Shown here: positions 42,888-51,798 of the stretch, piece by piece
Layout of the letters: the number at the start of each line of letters is the position of its first letter
How positions within the stretch are numbered: position 1 is the stretch's first letter
Assembly (NCBI GenBank): GCA_963728075.1
Contig: CAVSIP010000003.1
Span: 620,001-684,000, forward strand
DNA from: CAVSIP01 sp963728075
GTDB taxonomy: Bacteria; Actinomycetota; Actinomycetes; JAFAQI01; DASSKL01
Length of the DNA stretch: 64,000 nucleotides
Direction of reading: 5' to 3'
Notes under the pieces: generated by a model
The model's input: the letters and a program-made list of their open reading frames with translations, nothing else
Database searches by the model: none
What the model was told of the DNA's origin: nothing
Made by a program: the position numbers and the translations under genes

Positions 42888-43682
42888 ATGACGGCGACGC
42901 AGGAGCCACTCCTGCGACTGCGCGGGGTCAGCAAGAGCTTCGGGCCGGTACAGGCGTTGACCGGGGTGGACGTCGATGTCCCCGCGGGGCAGGTCACGGC
43001 ACTGGTCGGCGACAACGGCGCCGGGAAGACCGTACTGATCAAGTGCATCGCCGGCATCTGGGAGCCGGATGCCGGACAGATGTTCTGGGAAGGCCGGCCG
43101 GTGCACATCCGCACGCCCCGCGACGCGGCGGCACTCGGCATCGAGACCGTCTACCAGGACCTGGCCCTCTGCGACAACCTGGACATCGTCCAGAACATGT
43201 TCCTGGGCCGCGAACGCGTTCGGATGCGGGTCCTCGACGAGGACAACATGGAGCGGGCGGCCGCGGAGACGCTCGCCGGGCTGTCGGTGACGACCGTCCG
43301 GTCCATCCGTCAACCCGTCGCCTCGCTCTCGGGCGGACAGCGGCAGGCGGTGGCGGTGGCGAAGGCCGTCATGTGGAACTCGAAGCTCGTGATCATGGAC
43401 GAGCCGACCGCTGCACTGGGCGTCGCGCAGACCGCCATGGTCCTCGACCTCATCCAGCGCCTGGCGGCCCAGGGCCTTGCGGTGATCGTCATCTCGCACA
43501 ACCTCAACGACGTGTTCAACGTCGCTGACCGGCTCGCCGTGCTGCAGCTGGGACGGATGGTGGCGACCGGTCCGGCAGCAGAGTTCGACAGCCAGAGCGT
43601 GGTCGAGCTGATGACGACCGGGACCTCGTCGCGGGTACCCGCGCGCGAACCGGTCACCGAATCCGACGAGGGTGGTGCCTGA
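42888..43682 (+). CDS. Sugar ABC transporter ATPase, single-domain type
   Basis: 264 residues from ATG 42888 (GGAGAGG). One nucleotide-binding domain: Walker A GDNGAGKT at 41-48, Q-loop region ETVYQDLALCDNL, signature LSGGQRQ from 147, Walker B KLVIMDEPTAALG and switch SHNLNDVF. Most xylose/ribose importers use a fused double ATPase of about 500 residues; this is the half-length kind that dimerises. It overlaps none of its neighbours, and the permease starts three bases after its stop. It energises uptake of the sugar captured by the upstream lipoprotein. Confidence 0.92.
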   Translation: MTATQEPLLRLRGVSKSFGPVQALTGVDVDVPAGQVTALVGDNGAGKTVLIKCIAGIWEPDAGQMFWEGRPVHIRTPRDAAALGIETVYQDLALCDNLDIVQNMFLGRERVRMRVLDEDNMERAAAETLAGLSVTTVRSIRQPVASLSGGQRQAVAVAKAVMWNSKLVIMDEPTAALGVAQTAMVLDLIQRLAAQGLAVIVISHNLNDVFNVADRLAVLQLGRMVATGPAAEFDSQSVVELMTTGTSSRVPAREPVTESDEGGA

Positions 43683-43684
43683 CC

Positions 43685-44977
43685 ATGTCGCGCACGGAAG
43701 GGCCCGCACCACACGCCGCTCCTGCGGGCGCAGGTCAGGGGTCGGTCGAGGCGGTCCGGGCGAACCGGACCGAGACCCTGTCCGAGTACGTGCATGCCGC
43801 CGCGGGCCGGCTTCGTGGTGGCGAGAGCGGCGTGCTGCCCGTCCTCGTCGGCCTCGTGGCCATCACGATCTTCTTCCAGGTCCGCAACGACAACTTCCTG
43901 TCCGCCGGCAACCTGACGAACCTGCTCGTCCAGGGCGCCGTCTTCATGCTGCTCGGCATGGGCGAGGTGTTCGCCCTGCTGCTGGGTGAGATCGACCTGT
44001 CCATCGGCTTCGTCTCGGGCATCGGCGGCGTGGTGACGGCGGAGCTCGTGGTCTACCCGCGGTACTGGCCGTGGTGGGCCGCGATCGTCGTCGCGCTGCT
44101 GGTCACGGCGGCGATCGGGGCGCTGCAGGGGGCGCTGATCACGCAGCTGCGACTGCCGTCGTTCGTGGTGACGCTGTCCGGCCTGCTGGGCTGGCAGGGG
44201 GTCATGATCTGGATCCTCGGAGCGGGCGGCACGGTGCCCATCCCCAGCGACGTCATCAACGACCTGGCCAACGGGAACCTCAGCCCGGCGGCCGGCTGGA
44301 TCGTCGTGGGCGCCGTGGTGGGGGCGTACGCGGTCACCACCGTCTACCGGGACAACCACCGGCGGGCGAGCGGTCTGGTGGCGCCACCACCGGTACTCAC
44401 CGCGGTGAAGATCGCCGCGGCGGCGGCGGCCGGAGTCGTTCTCGTCGTCATCTGCAACACGAACCGTGGTGCGCTCGTCCCCATCCGTGGCGTGCCGTGG
44501 GTGGTGCTGATCGTGCTGGGCGTGCTCGCCGCCTGGACGTTCCTGCTCTCCCACACCCGTTTCGGTCGCTACATCTACGCCATCGGCGGCAACCCCGAGG
44601 GGGCTCGCCGGGCCGGCATCAACCTGTCGCTCATCCGCACGTCGGCCTTCGCGCTGGCGGGGCTGACGGCCGGCATCGCCGGCATCATCTACGCGTCGCG
44701 GCTGCGCTCGGTGTCCACCAGCCTGGACGGTGGGACGCTCGTGCTCTACGCGGTCGCGGCGGCGGTCATCGGGGGGACCAGCCTGTTCGGCGGGCGCGGG
44801 AAGGCGCTGCACGCCGTCCTCGGCGGGATCGTCATCGCCGCCATCTACAACGGCATGGGCCTGCTCGGCATGAGCGCCGCCTCGCAGTACATGGTGACCG
44901 CGCTGGTGCTGCTGTCCGCGGTGACGGTGGATGCCGTCGCGCGCCGTGGGCGGGAGGCGTCGTCTGCCGGCAGGTGA
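43685..44977 (+). CDS. Xylose/ribose-type ABC transporter permease
   Basis: 430 residues from ATG 43685. A charged cytoplasmic N-terminus (about 60 residues) is followed by ten or so membrane helices. Family features include NLTNLLVQGAVFMLLGMGEVF, then LLGEIDLSIGFVSG and late in the sequence GRYIYAIGGNPEGARRAGIN, the EAA-like cytoplasmic loop that contacts the ATPase. The length is somewhat above the usual 330 residues because of the N-terminal extension and a long central insertion, as in XylH. Third gene of the importer operon. Confidence 0.92.
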   Translation: MSRTEGPAPHAAPAGAGQGSVEAVRANRTETLSEYVHAAAGRLRGGESGVLPVLVGLVAITIFFQVRNDNFLSAGNLTNLLVQGAVFMLLGMGEVFALLLGEIDLSIGFVSGIGGVVTAELVVYPRYWPWWAAIVVALLVTAAIGALQGALITQLRLPSFVVTLSGLLGWQGVMIWILGAGGTVPIPSDVINDLANGNLSPAAGWIVVGAVVGAYAVTTVYRDNHRRASGLVAPPPVLTAVKIAAAAAAGVVLVVICNTNRGALVPIRGVPWVVLIVLGVLAAWTFLLSHTRFGRYIYAIGGNPEGARRAGINLSLIRTSAFALAGLTAGIAGIIYASRLRSVSTSLDGGTLVLYAVAAAVIGGTSLFGGRGKALHAVLGGIVIAAIYNGMGLLGMSAASQYMVTALVLLSAVTVDAVARRGREASSAGR

Positions 44978-44991
44978 GCGCTGGTGCCGGG

Positions 44992-45426
44992 TCAGTCGGC
45001 CGGCGGGATGACCACCACCGGGCACGGCGCCTGGACGACGCAGCTGTGGGCCACCGCACCCAGCAGCTTCCGGCCGTCGTGCCCGTGACCGTGGCGGCCC
45101 AGGACGAGCAGGTCGGCATCTCGAGCCTCGCGCAGCAGCAGGGCGACCGCGCTGCCCTCCTGGACGACCGACTCGACGTCAGCGCCAGCGCCGTCCGTCG
45201 ACTCCTTCACCAGGTTCGCCAGCACGTCCTCCGCTGCGGCCGACAGGTCCGACTCGACCCGCGCCGGCACGTACCCAGGGAGCTCGGGGAAGTGCCAGGC
45301 GAGAACCGCCCGCACGCGACCACCGACGGACTCGGCCTGCCGTAGCGCCCAGCGCAGGACAGCGGCCGAACTCGGCGACCCGTCGACGCCGGCGACGATG
45401 AGCGGTGCCGAACCCTGGTCACCCAT
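44992..45426 (-). CDS. Universal stress protein (UspA family)
   Basis: 144 residues, one Usp domain. The start APLIVAGVDGSPSSAAVLRW supplies the first nucleotide-contact Asp. The ATP loop is LLVLGRHGHGHDGRKLLGAV, with G-x-x-G-(9-10x)-G spacing, and it ends HSCVVQAPCPVVVIPP. It should bind ATP and act in dormancy or stress adaptation as in other actinobacteria. It is transcribed divergently from the PEP synthase gene and convergent with the sugar permease. Confidence 0.92.
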   Translation of the reverse strand: MGDQGSAPLIVAGVDGSPSSAAVLRWALRQAESVGGRVRAVLAWHFPELPGYVPARVESDLSAAAEDVLANLVKESTDGAGADVESVVQEGSAVALLLREARDADLLVLGRHGHGHDGRKLLGAVAHSCVVQAPCPVVVIPPAD

Positions 45427-45603
45427 AACTGGTCACCTTCCGTCCCAGACAGCTCTCACGGTGTGGCCGGCGCCCGGAGCGCGGACAGGGGCGAAGGTCA
45501 CCGCGCACCGTCGGCAGGCCTTTCGCCTCTGAGCAGGGTGGGCCGCGCGTCGTACACCCGAGAAGAGCCCCGACGGACGGTGGCTGCTGCCCTGGAGCTG
45601 GCC

Positions 45604-48006
45604 ATGAGCGAGCTGACGTACATCCGGTTCTTCGACGAGGTAGGGGTGGGCGACGTTGCCCTGGTCGGCGGGAAGAACGCCTCCCTGGGGGAGATGTACC
45701 GGGAGCTGTCCGGCGAGGGAGTACGCGTACCGAACGGTTTTGCGATCACGGCGGAGGCCTACCGGCACGTTCTCGACGAGGCCGGCGCCTGGCCCGCGCT
45801 GCGGGCGGCGCTGGACGGCCTCGACCCCGCCGACGTGGCCGACCTGGCCCGCCGGGCCAAGGCCGCGCGCGAGATCGTGTACGGCGCCGGGCTGCCGGCC
45901 GACCTGGCGGCCGAGATCCTCGCGTCCTACCGCCGGCTGGAGGAGCAGTACGGCGCCGGCGTGAGCGTGGCCGTGCGCAGCTCTGCGACCGCCGAGGACC
46001 TGCCCACCGCGAGCTTCGCCGGGGAGCACGAGACCTACCTCAACGTCCAGGGTGAGCACAGCCTGCTCGACGCCTGCCGCCGGTGCTTCGCGAGCCTGTT
46101 CACCGACCGGGCTGTCCACTACCGGATCGACCAGGGGTTCGACCACTTCGCGGTCGCACTGTCGGTCGGCGTCATGAAGATGGTGCGCTCGGACGTCGCG
46201 GCTTCGGGCGTGATGTTCTCCCTGGACACCGAGTCCGGCTTCTCGGACGTCGTGTTCATCACCGGCGCGTACGGGCTCGGCGAGAACGTCGTGCAGGGGG
46301 CCGTCGACCCCGACGAGTTCTACGTGCACAAGCCGACGTTCGCCCAGGGACATCGTGCGGTGCTGCGGCGCCGGCTCGGCGACAAGGCCGTGCAGATGGT
46401 GCTCGCCGAGGGCGGCAGCAAGCAGACGACGAGGAACGTGCCGACTCCCAAGGCCGACCGCGAGCGGTTCTGCATCACCGACGACGACGTCCTGGAGCTG
46501 GCCGCGAGCGCCCTGGTGATCGAGCGGCACTACGGGATGCCGATGGACATGGAGTGGGCCAAGGACGGACAGGACGGCAAGGTCTACCTCGTCCAGGCCC
46601 GCCCGGAGACCGTGACGTCGCAGCGCGGCGCGGCGCTGCTGGAGACCTACGTGGTCGACGGTGTCGGCGAGGTTCTCGTCGAGGGGCGTGCTGTCGGCGA
46701 GAGGGTGGCCTGCGGAGCCGTCCGGCGGATCACCAACCTCAGCGAGCTGGCGGGGTTCCGCCCGGGCGAGGTGCTCGTCGCCGACATCACGACCCCCGAC
46801 TGGGAGCCGGTGATGAAGACGGCAGCCGCGATCGTCACCAACCGCGGTGGACGGACCTGCCATGCGGCGATCGTGGCCCGCGAGCTGGGCATTCCCGCGG
46901 TCGTCGGCACCGGGGACGCGACGACGCGGATCCCGGTGGGGAGCACGGTGACGGTGTCCTGCGCCGAGGGGGACACCGGCCGGGTGTACCGCGGCGAGGT
47001 GGCCTTCCATGTGGAGCAGGGCGACAGCGTGGAGCTCCCTCGCCCCCGGACCCGGATCATGATCAACCTGGGCAACCCGGACCTGGCGTTCAAGACGTCG
47101 TTCCTGCCCAACGACGGGGTGGGCCTGGCCCGGATGGAGTTCATCATCAGCGAGTCCATCAAGGCTCACCCGCTGGCGCTCCTGCACCCGGAGAAGGTCT
47201 CCGACCCGCAGGTCCGCACCGCGCTCGCCGCTGTGACCCGCGGCTACCCCGACGGCGAGACGTTCTTCGTCGAACGGCTCGCCGAGGGGATCGGCACCAT
47301 AGCCGCCGCCTTCTACCCCAAGCCGGTCGTGGTCCGGATGAGCGACTTCAAGACCAACGAGTACGCGAGCCTCCTCGGCGGTGCGGACTTCGAACCGCGC
47401 GAGGACAACCCGATGCTGGGCTTCCGCGGCGCCTCCCGGTACGCCCATCCGGCGTACACGGACGGCTTCGCGCTCGAGTGCCGGGCGATGCGTCGCGTGC
47501 GGGACGACATGGGCCTGGTCAACGTCGTGCTGATGCTGCCGTTCGTCCGGCGGGTGGAGGAGGCCGACCTGGTCCTCGCCCGCATGGCCGACCTCGGTCT
47601 GCGGCGCGGGGAGAACGGCCTGCTGATCTACGCCATGTGCGAGATCCCGAACAACGTCATCCTCATCGACGAGTTCGCCCAGCGCTTCGACGGCTTCTCC
47701 ATCGGCTCGAACGACCTCACCCAGCTCACCCTGGGCGTCGACCGGGACAGCGCCTTGGTCTCCTTCGACTACGACGAGCGGGACCCGGGGGTGAAGCAGA
47801 TGATCCGACTGGCCGTGGAGGGTTGCCGTCGCAACCGCATCCACTCGGGGCTGTGCGGCCAGGCGCCGTCCGACTACCCGGACATGGCGGAGTTCCTCGT
47901 CGAGATCGGGATCGACTCCATGAGCCTCAACCCGGACAGCGTCATCGCCACGACCCGCCGGGTGCTGGAGGTCGAGCAGCGCCTCGGGCCTGCTGCGCCA
48001 GCCTGA
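45604..48006 (+). CDS. ppsA: Phosphoenolpyruvate synthase
   Basis: 800 residues from ATG 45604. ATP-grasp nucleotide-binding N-terminal domain (DVALVGGKNASLGEMYRELS; VAVRSSATAEDLPTASFAGE). Swivelling phosphohistidine domain with GGRTCHAAIVARELGIP, His420. C-terminal PEP/pyruvate TIM barrel with GSNDLTQLTLGVDRDS and HSGLCGQAPSDYP (Cys751 as acid). All catalytic residues of the PEP-utilising family are present, and the length is normal. It makes PEP from pyruvate and ATP, feeding gluconeogenesis during growth on acids or lipids, which fits the catabolic genes around it. The last 65 bases overlap the convergent SRPBCC gene. Confidence 0.96.
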   Translation: MSELTYIRFFDEVGVGDVALVGGKNASLGEMYRELSGEGVRVPNGFAITAEAYRHVLDEAGAWPALRAALDGLDPADVADLARRAKAAREIVYGAGLPADLAAEILASYRRLEEQYGAGVSVAVRSSATAEDLPTASFAGEHETYLNVQGEHSLLDACRRCFASLFTDRAVHYRIDQGFDHFAVALSVGVMKMVRSDVAASGVMFSLDTESGFSDVVFITGAYGLGENVVQGAVDPDEFYVHKPTFAQGHRAVLRRRLGDKAVQMVLAEGGSKQTTRNVPTPKADRERFCITDDDVLELAASALVIERHYGMPMDMEWAKDGQDGKVYLVQARPETVTSQRGAALLETYVVDGVGEVLVEGRAVGERVACGAVRRITNLSELAGFRPGEVLVADITTPDWEPVMKTAAAIVTNRGGRTCHAAIVARELGIPAVVGTGDATTRIPVGSTVTVSCAEGDTGRVYRGEVAFHVEQGDSVELPRPRTRIMINLGNPDLAFKTSFLPNDGVGLARMEFIISESIKAHPLALLHPEKVSDPQVRTALAAVTRGYPDGETFFVERLAEGIGTIAAAFYPKPVVVRMSDFKTNEYASLLGGADFEPREDNPMLGFRGASRYAHPAYTDGFALECRAMRRVRDDMGLVNVVLMLPFVRRVEEADLVLARMADLGLRRGENGLLIYAMCEIPNNVILIDEFAQRFDGFSIGSNDLTQLTLGVDRDSALVSFDYDERDPGVKQMIRLAVEGCRRNRIHSGLCGQAPSDYPDMAEFLVEIGIDSMSLNPDSVIATTRRVLEVEQRLGPAAPA

Positions 48007-48463
48007 CGAGCGTCTGCTGCATCGCCGGGCACATGTCCTTGTGGTGGGGGAGCAGCCGGGAGTACAGCGCACGGAACGGCTGGCGGGGCATCACGGTGAT
48101 CTCGTACGAGTGGCGCACGAGCGTGCTGCCGCCTCGTGGCACCAGGTCGTACCGCCACGTGGTGGAGTCCCGCCGGGACGGGTCGAGCCGCTCGGGGACG
48201 GTGCGGAAGGCGAACACCCGGTCGGGCACCATCTCGACGACCTCGCACACCCTGCTCCAGCGGGCGACTCCGTGCCGGTTGTGGCCGCGGAAGCGAGCGC
48301 CGGTCACCGCCTCGTGGGGGCTGTCCGCCAGCCACTCCGCCCGCCGCGCCTCGTCACTGCGCTCACCGGTGGTCGTGACGTCGGTGATGATGCGGAACAG
48401 CGTCTCCGATGCGGCATCGATGGTCTGCTCCACGCTGCCTGCGCGTCGCCACTGGTCGGTCAT
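47942..48463 (-). CDS. SRPBCC (START-like) domain protein
   Basis: 173 residues from ATG 48463 with AGGAGG just upstream. Polyketide-cyclase/START-like features: an opening strand AGSVEQTIDAASETLFRIIT, a G-A-R-F-R-G-H-N segment, strands WSRVCEVVEMVPDRVFAFRT and TWRYDLVPRGGSTLVRHSYE, then a long C-terminal helix. The fold makes a cavity for hydrophobic ligands. The C-terminal residues after about 152 are read opposite the end of ppsA and are low-complexity. It is second in an operon with the TetR regulator, starting eight bases after the TetR stop. Confidence 0.8.
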   Translation of the reverse strand: MTDQWRRAGSVEQTIDAASETLFRIITDVTTTGERSDEARRAEWLADSPHEAVTGARFRGHNRHGVARWSRVCEVVEMVPDRVFAFRTVPERLDPSRRDSTTWRYDLVPRGGSTLVRHSYEITVMPRQPFRALYSRLLPHHKDMCPAMQQTLVRLAQQARGAARPPAPGGSWR

Positions 48464-48471
48464 GGCACCTC

Positions 48472-49146
48472 CTACCTGGCCCCGCGTGGCCGGCTCGTGG
48501 GTCGCGTCCGGTCGAGCAGGCGCACCACGGTGTCCGCAGCCCACCGCTCGTACTGCTCGTCGGTCCACCCGGCGATGCCGGTCAGCATCCGGTAGACGTC
48601 GGCGCTGCCGACCGCCCACACGCCGTCGCGTTCCGTGGCGCTGACCGACCGTCCCGCCACCAGTCGCAACGCCGCGGCCAGGTCGTCGCGCCGGGCCTGC
48701 TCCAGGGCGCCCGACCGGTCGCGCAGCTGCGGCTCGCTCGTTGCTGCCTGCTGCAGCGCGGTCATGACCCCTGCGGTGCGGCGGTGGATGGCCGTCCCGA
48801 GAGCGGCCAGGGCGTTCGCCCGCCGGCGCCGCGAACCGGCCGCGAGCGCGGCGAACTCCGGTCGCTGCGACAGCGGGATGGCGGCATCGTCCCCGACCAC
48901 GGCGGCGTCCACCGCTGCCAACAGGACGCCTGCCTTGGAGTCGAAGGCGGCGTACACGGTCTCCACCGCCACGTCGGCCGCGGTCGCGATGTCACGTACG
49001 CCCGTGCCGCTCCAGCCGCGCTCGGAGAACAGCGTAGTGGCGGCAGCGAGGATCGCCGCACGGGTGCCGGCGGCCTGTCGTTCGCGGTGGACCGAGCGGT
49101 AGGGACGGGGCCGGTCTCCCCCTCGCACCCTCGCGGCTGTCCCCAC
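48472..49146 (-). CDS. TetR-family transcriptional regulator
   Basis: 224 residues from GTG 49146. The N-terminal helix-turn-helix is canonical: TRAAILAAATTLFSERGWSG, then TGVRDIATAADVAVETVYAAFDSK. The helical C-terminal ligand domain is rich in Ala/Arg and has a usual length. A -10 element ends six bases before the GTG, so the mRNA is probably leaderless. The inverted repeat GAACCTA/TAGGTTC overlaps this promoter, pointing to autoregulation. It controls at least the SRPBCC gene behind it; the ligand is likely a small hydrophobic molecule that the SRPBCC protein may also handle. Confidence 0.92.
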   Translation of the reverse strand: MGTAARVRGGDRPRPYRSVHRERQAAGTRAAILAAATTLFSERGWSGTGVRDIATAADVAVETVYAAFDSKAGVLLAAVDAAVVGDDAAIPLSQRPEFAALAAGSRRRRANALAALGTAIHRRTAGVMTALQQAATSEPQLRDRSGALEQARRDDLAAALRLVAGRSVSATERDGVWAVGSADVYRMLTGIAGWTDEQYERWAADTVVRLLDRTRPTSRPRGAR

Positions 49147-49151
49147 GAACC

Positions 49152-49189
49152 GAACCTAGATCGCCCATGTATTCATGACAAGTAGGTTC
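49152..49189 (-). promoter_or_regulatory. Leaderless promoter and operator of TetR gene
   Basis: On the minus strand TTGTCA (49181-49176) and TAGGTT (49158-49153) are 17 bases apart, and the GTG start at 49146 is at the expected transcription start. GAACCTA (49152-49158) and TAGGTTC (49183-49189) are perfect inverted arms 31 bases centre to centre; one arm covers the -10 element and the other lies just upstream of the -35. Confidence 0.6.
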
Positions 49190-49363
49190 CAGTGAATTGC
49201 ACGGTAGGGGTCGGACAATCGCCGCAGCGGGCCGAATGTCCTGCCAATCCGGCATCTCGGCCGAATCCGGTGCACGCAGCCACCCTCGGAAATGCCCAGT
49301 AGAGTTCGCAGACGGTTCCGCGCGAGACCTGGTCAGCCCGGGTGATCTGGAGGTCCCCACCGC

Positions 49364-50434
49364 ATGTGCGACGTGGCGGGACCCAGCGTCGACGCGGTGT
49401 TCACCGGCTCGGTCTTCCGGGACCTCCTGGAGTCGGCGCCGGACGCGATGGTCATCGTCGGGTCCGACGGCACGGTGGTGCTCGTCAACCGGCAGACCGA
49501 GCAGCTGTTCGGCTTCGGGCGGGACGAGCTGGTGGGCCAGCCGGTGGAGGCACTGGTACCGGAGCGCTTCCGGCACCGGCATCTCGCCCACCGCGATGGT
49601 TACTTCGCCGACCCGAAAATGCGGCCGATGGGCGTGGGGCTGGAGCTGTTCGGGTTGCGCCGGGACGGGACGGAGTTCCCGATCGAGATCAGTCTGAGCC
49701 CGCTGGAGACCGACCGCGGCGTCCTGGTGTCCGCCGCGATCCGCGACATCACCGAGCGCAAGCGCGCCGAACGGCTGTCCGCCCTCGGCGAGCTCGCGAC
49801 CGTCATCGGGCATGAGCTGCGCAACCCGTTGGCCGCTGCGACCAACGCGCTGTTCCTGGCCCGCCGGCGGCTGGGCGCGGCCATCGGGCCCGACGTCGAG
49901 CGTCACCTCGCTCTCGCCGAGCGGGAGACGGCCCGGGCTGCGTCCCTGTCGGAGGACCTGACGGCCTACATCCGTGACCGCCATCCCACTCCCGTGCCGT
50001 TCACCGTGGGTGCGCTCGTGGAGGAGGTGCTCGCGTCGACCCCGCCTCCGGGCGACGTGTCCGTCACGGTCGACGGGCTCGACACCCCGCTGGTGGCCGA
50101 TCCGGCGCAGCTCAACCAGGTGCTCACGAACCTCGTGGCCAACGCCTACCAGGCCATGCCCGACGGTGGTGAGGTCTGCATCACCGCCCGTGCCGCCGAC
50201 GACGAGGTCGAGATCGCCGTGGCCGACACCGGCCCCGGCATCGCGGAGTCGGTGGCCGCACGGTTGTTCGAGCCGTTCTTCACCACCAAGGCGATCGGCA
50301 CCGGGCTCGGACTGGCGATCGCCAAGCGGCTGACCGAGGCCCACGGTGGGACGCTCTCTCTCGAGAACGGGCCGGCCGGGGGTGCCCGGGCGACCGTGCG
50401 ACTCCCGCTGCGCGCCTCCCGGTCGCAGGGGTGA
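49364..50434 (+). CDS. Soluble PAS-domain sensor histidine kinase
   Basis: 356 residues from ATG 49364 (GGAGG upstream). The PAS domain (about 15-130) starts FRDLLESAPDAMVIVGSDGT and contains the LFGFGRDELVGQPVEALVPE pattern. The dimerisation/phosphoacceptor region is LATVIGHELRNPLAAATNAL with His150. The ATPase domain has NLVANAYQAMPDGG, DTGPGIAE and FFTTKAIGTGLGLAIAK. It has no membrane helices, so it senses a cytoplasmic signal. Its stop overlaps the start of a receiver-only protein, its likely partner. Confidence 0.93.
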   Translation: MCDVAGPSVDAVFTGSVFRDLLESAPDAMVIVGSDGTVVLVNRQTEQLFGFGRDELVGQPVEALVPERFRHRHLAHRDGYFADPKMRPMGVGLELFGLRRDGTEFPIEISLSPLETDRGVLVSAAIRDITERKRAERLSALGELATVIGHELRNPLAAATNALFLARRRLGAAIGPDVERHLALAERETARAASLSEDLTAYIRDRHPTPVPFTVGALVEEVLASTPPPGDVSVTVDGLDTPLVADPAQLNQVLTNLVANAYQAMPDGGEVCITARAADDEVEIAVADTGPGIAESVAARLFEPFFTTKAIGTGLGLAIAKRLTEAHGGTLSLENGPAGGARATVRLPLRASRSQG

Positions 50435-50802
50435 GCGTGGCCGGATACGTGCTCGTCGTCGACGACGACCCGAGCGTGCGCTCGACTGCCGCCGAGATCC
50501 TGGCGGAAGAGGGCCACCGCGTCCTCGAGGCGGCGGACGGTGAGGCCGCACTCGCCGTGCTCGCCGACCACCCGGTCACGGTGCTCCTGCTCGACGTGCA
50601 CATGCCCAGGCTCGACGGGCTGTCCCTGCTCGAGCGGATCGACGTACCGCCGCCGGTGGTGCTGCTGGTCTCCGCCTACGCGTTCACCGCCGATGACCGT
50701 GCCCGCGTCGGAGGCAAGGTCTTCCGCTACCTCCGCAAGCCCGTCCCACCGGCGAGCCTCATCGCGGCGGTCGACGACGCGATGGCCACCGCGGGCTCGT
50801 AG
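50431..50802 (+). CDS. Single-domain response regulator
   Basis: 123 residues, only a receiver domain. Acidic pocket in YVLVVDDDPS, phosphoacceptor Asp55 in LLLDVHMPRLDG, switch Ser in LLVSAYAFT and Lys in LRKPVPPASL. No output domain follows, so it must act by protein contact or pass phosphate on in a relay. The GTG start overlaps the kinase stop (GTGA), giving tight translational coupling. Confidence 0.92.
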   Translation: MSVAGYVLVVDDDPSVRSTAAEILAEEGHRVLEAADGEAALAVLADHPVTVLLLDVHMPRLDGLSLLERIDVPPPVVLLVSAYAFTADDRARVGGKVFRYLRKPVPPASLIAAVDDAMATAGS

Positions 50803-50809
50803 CGGCGGC

Positions 50810-51682
50810 TCAGGACGGCGGGCTGTCGTCCGCCGCCCTCGGTGTTCCCTCGGCGGTCAGCGCAGGCACCGGATCGACCAGGCGCTCGACCAGGTGGTCG
50901 CCGGTGTGCTGGCCCTGCCCGGTGCGGCCCAGCCCCGACCAGATCTGCCAGCCGAGCCGGGCCTTGAGCGCCGGTGGCAACCCGGCGACGAGCGGGTCGG
51001 GGAGGGTGAGGAAGAAGTTCTCCTGCTGCCGGACCCACGGGCGGCAGAAGTACGACAGGATGCCGTACCGCGGGTCGGCCGTGCGGTTCCTGCCGGTCCC
51101 GTGCCAGAGCCGGCCGTCGAAGACCAGTGCGTCGCCGGCTCGGCCGGTCGCGGTGACCGGCTCGAAGACCTCGCCCGCGGGTAGTCCTTCGTACGCGACG
51201 TTCTCCGGCCGCCCGTGCGTCCTCGGGAGGAGCAGGGTGCCGCCGTTGTCCTCGGTGAAGTCGCTGAGCATCCACATGATGTTCATGACGAGGGGCAGTG
51301 GCGTGGGGAACGGCACGTAGCTCTGGTCGGAGTGGAACAGCATCTCCTCCCCGCCCAGCCCGGCGATGTTCGCGTTGAGCGAGGAGAGCACGAACCCGGG
51401 CCCCAGCAGGTGCGGCACGATCGCGTCGATGAGCGGGTGCTGCAGCAGCTCGAGGAACACGCCGCCCTTGGCCGGCAGCATCATCACGCGCTGGTTCGCG
51501 CCGTCCCACTCCAGATGTGCGACGCCCGCGGCCCGCTCGCCCGCCGCCTGCTCGACCAGGCGTTCACGCAGGCGCGTCAGCAGATCCGCGTCCAGCGCGT
51601 TCTCCACGACGCAGTAGCCGAGCTCGTCCAGCCGGGCACGCGCCGTCGCCATCGGGTCGACACCGGACGGCGAGCTGCTCAC
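50810..51682 (-). CDS. Phytanoyl-CoA dioxygenase (PhyH) family protein
   Basis: 290 residues from GTG 51682; ATG 51652 and earlier GTG codons are alternatives, none with a clear ribosome site. It is a Fe(II)/2-oxoglutarate oxygenase: FHSDQSY gives His117 and Asp119, and LWHGTGRNRT gives the distal iron ligand His194 with an Arg a few residues later for 2-oxoglutarate. PhyH relatives hydroxylate acyl-CoAs, natural products or small acids. It converges on the receiver gene, with seven bases between stop codons, and has no enzyme partner beside it. Confidence 0.85.
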   Translation of the reverse strand: MSSSPSGVDPMATARARLDELGYCVVENALDADLLTRLRERLVEQAAGERAAGVAHLEWDGANQRVMMLPAKGGVFLELLQHPLIDAIVPHLLGPGFVLSSLNANIAGLGGEEMLFHSDQSYVPFPTPLPLVMNIMWMLSDFTEDNGGTLLLPRTHGRPENVAYEGLPAGEVFEPVTATGRAGDALVFDGRLWHGTGRNRTADPRYGILSYFCRPWVRQQENFFLTLPDPLVAGLPPALKARLGWQIWSGLGRTGQGQHTGDHLVERLVDPVPALTAEGTPRAADDSPPS

Positions 51683-51798
51683 CGCCACGACGGTAGTCGG
51701 TGCGCTCGCCGCGGCGAGGTCGCCGGGTGACCTTGGCCCCTGGACGGCCGCTCCCCGGACTACGCCCAATGAGGTGACCGCACGGGAGGTGGTTCGCC

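Noticed and set aside
45433..48072. 879-codon open frame on the minus strand
   Set aside because: Antisense to ppsA, whose catalytic motifs are intact on the plus strand.
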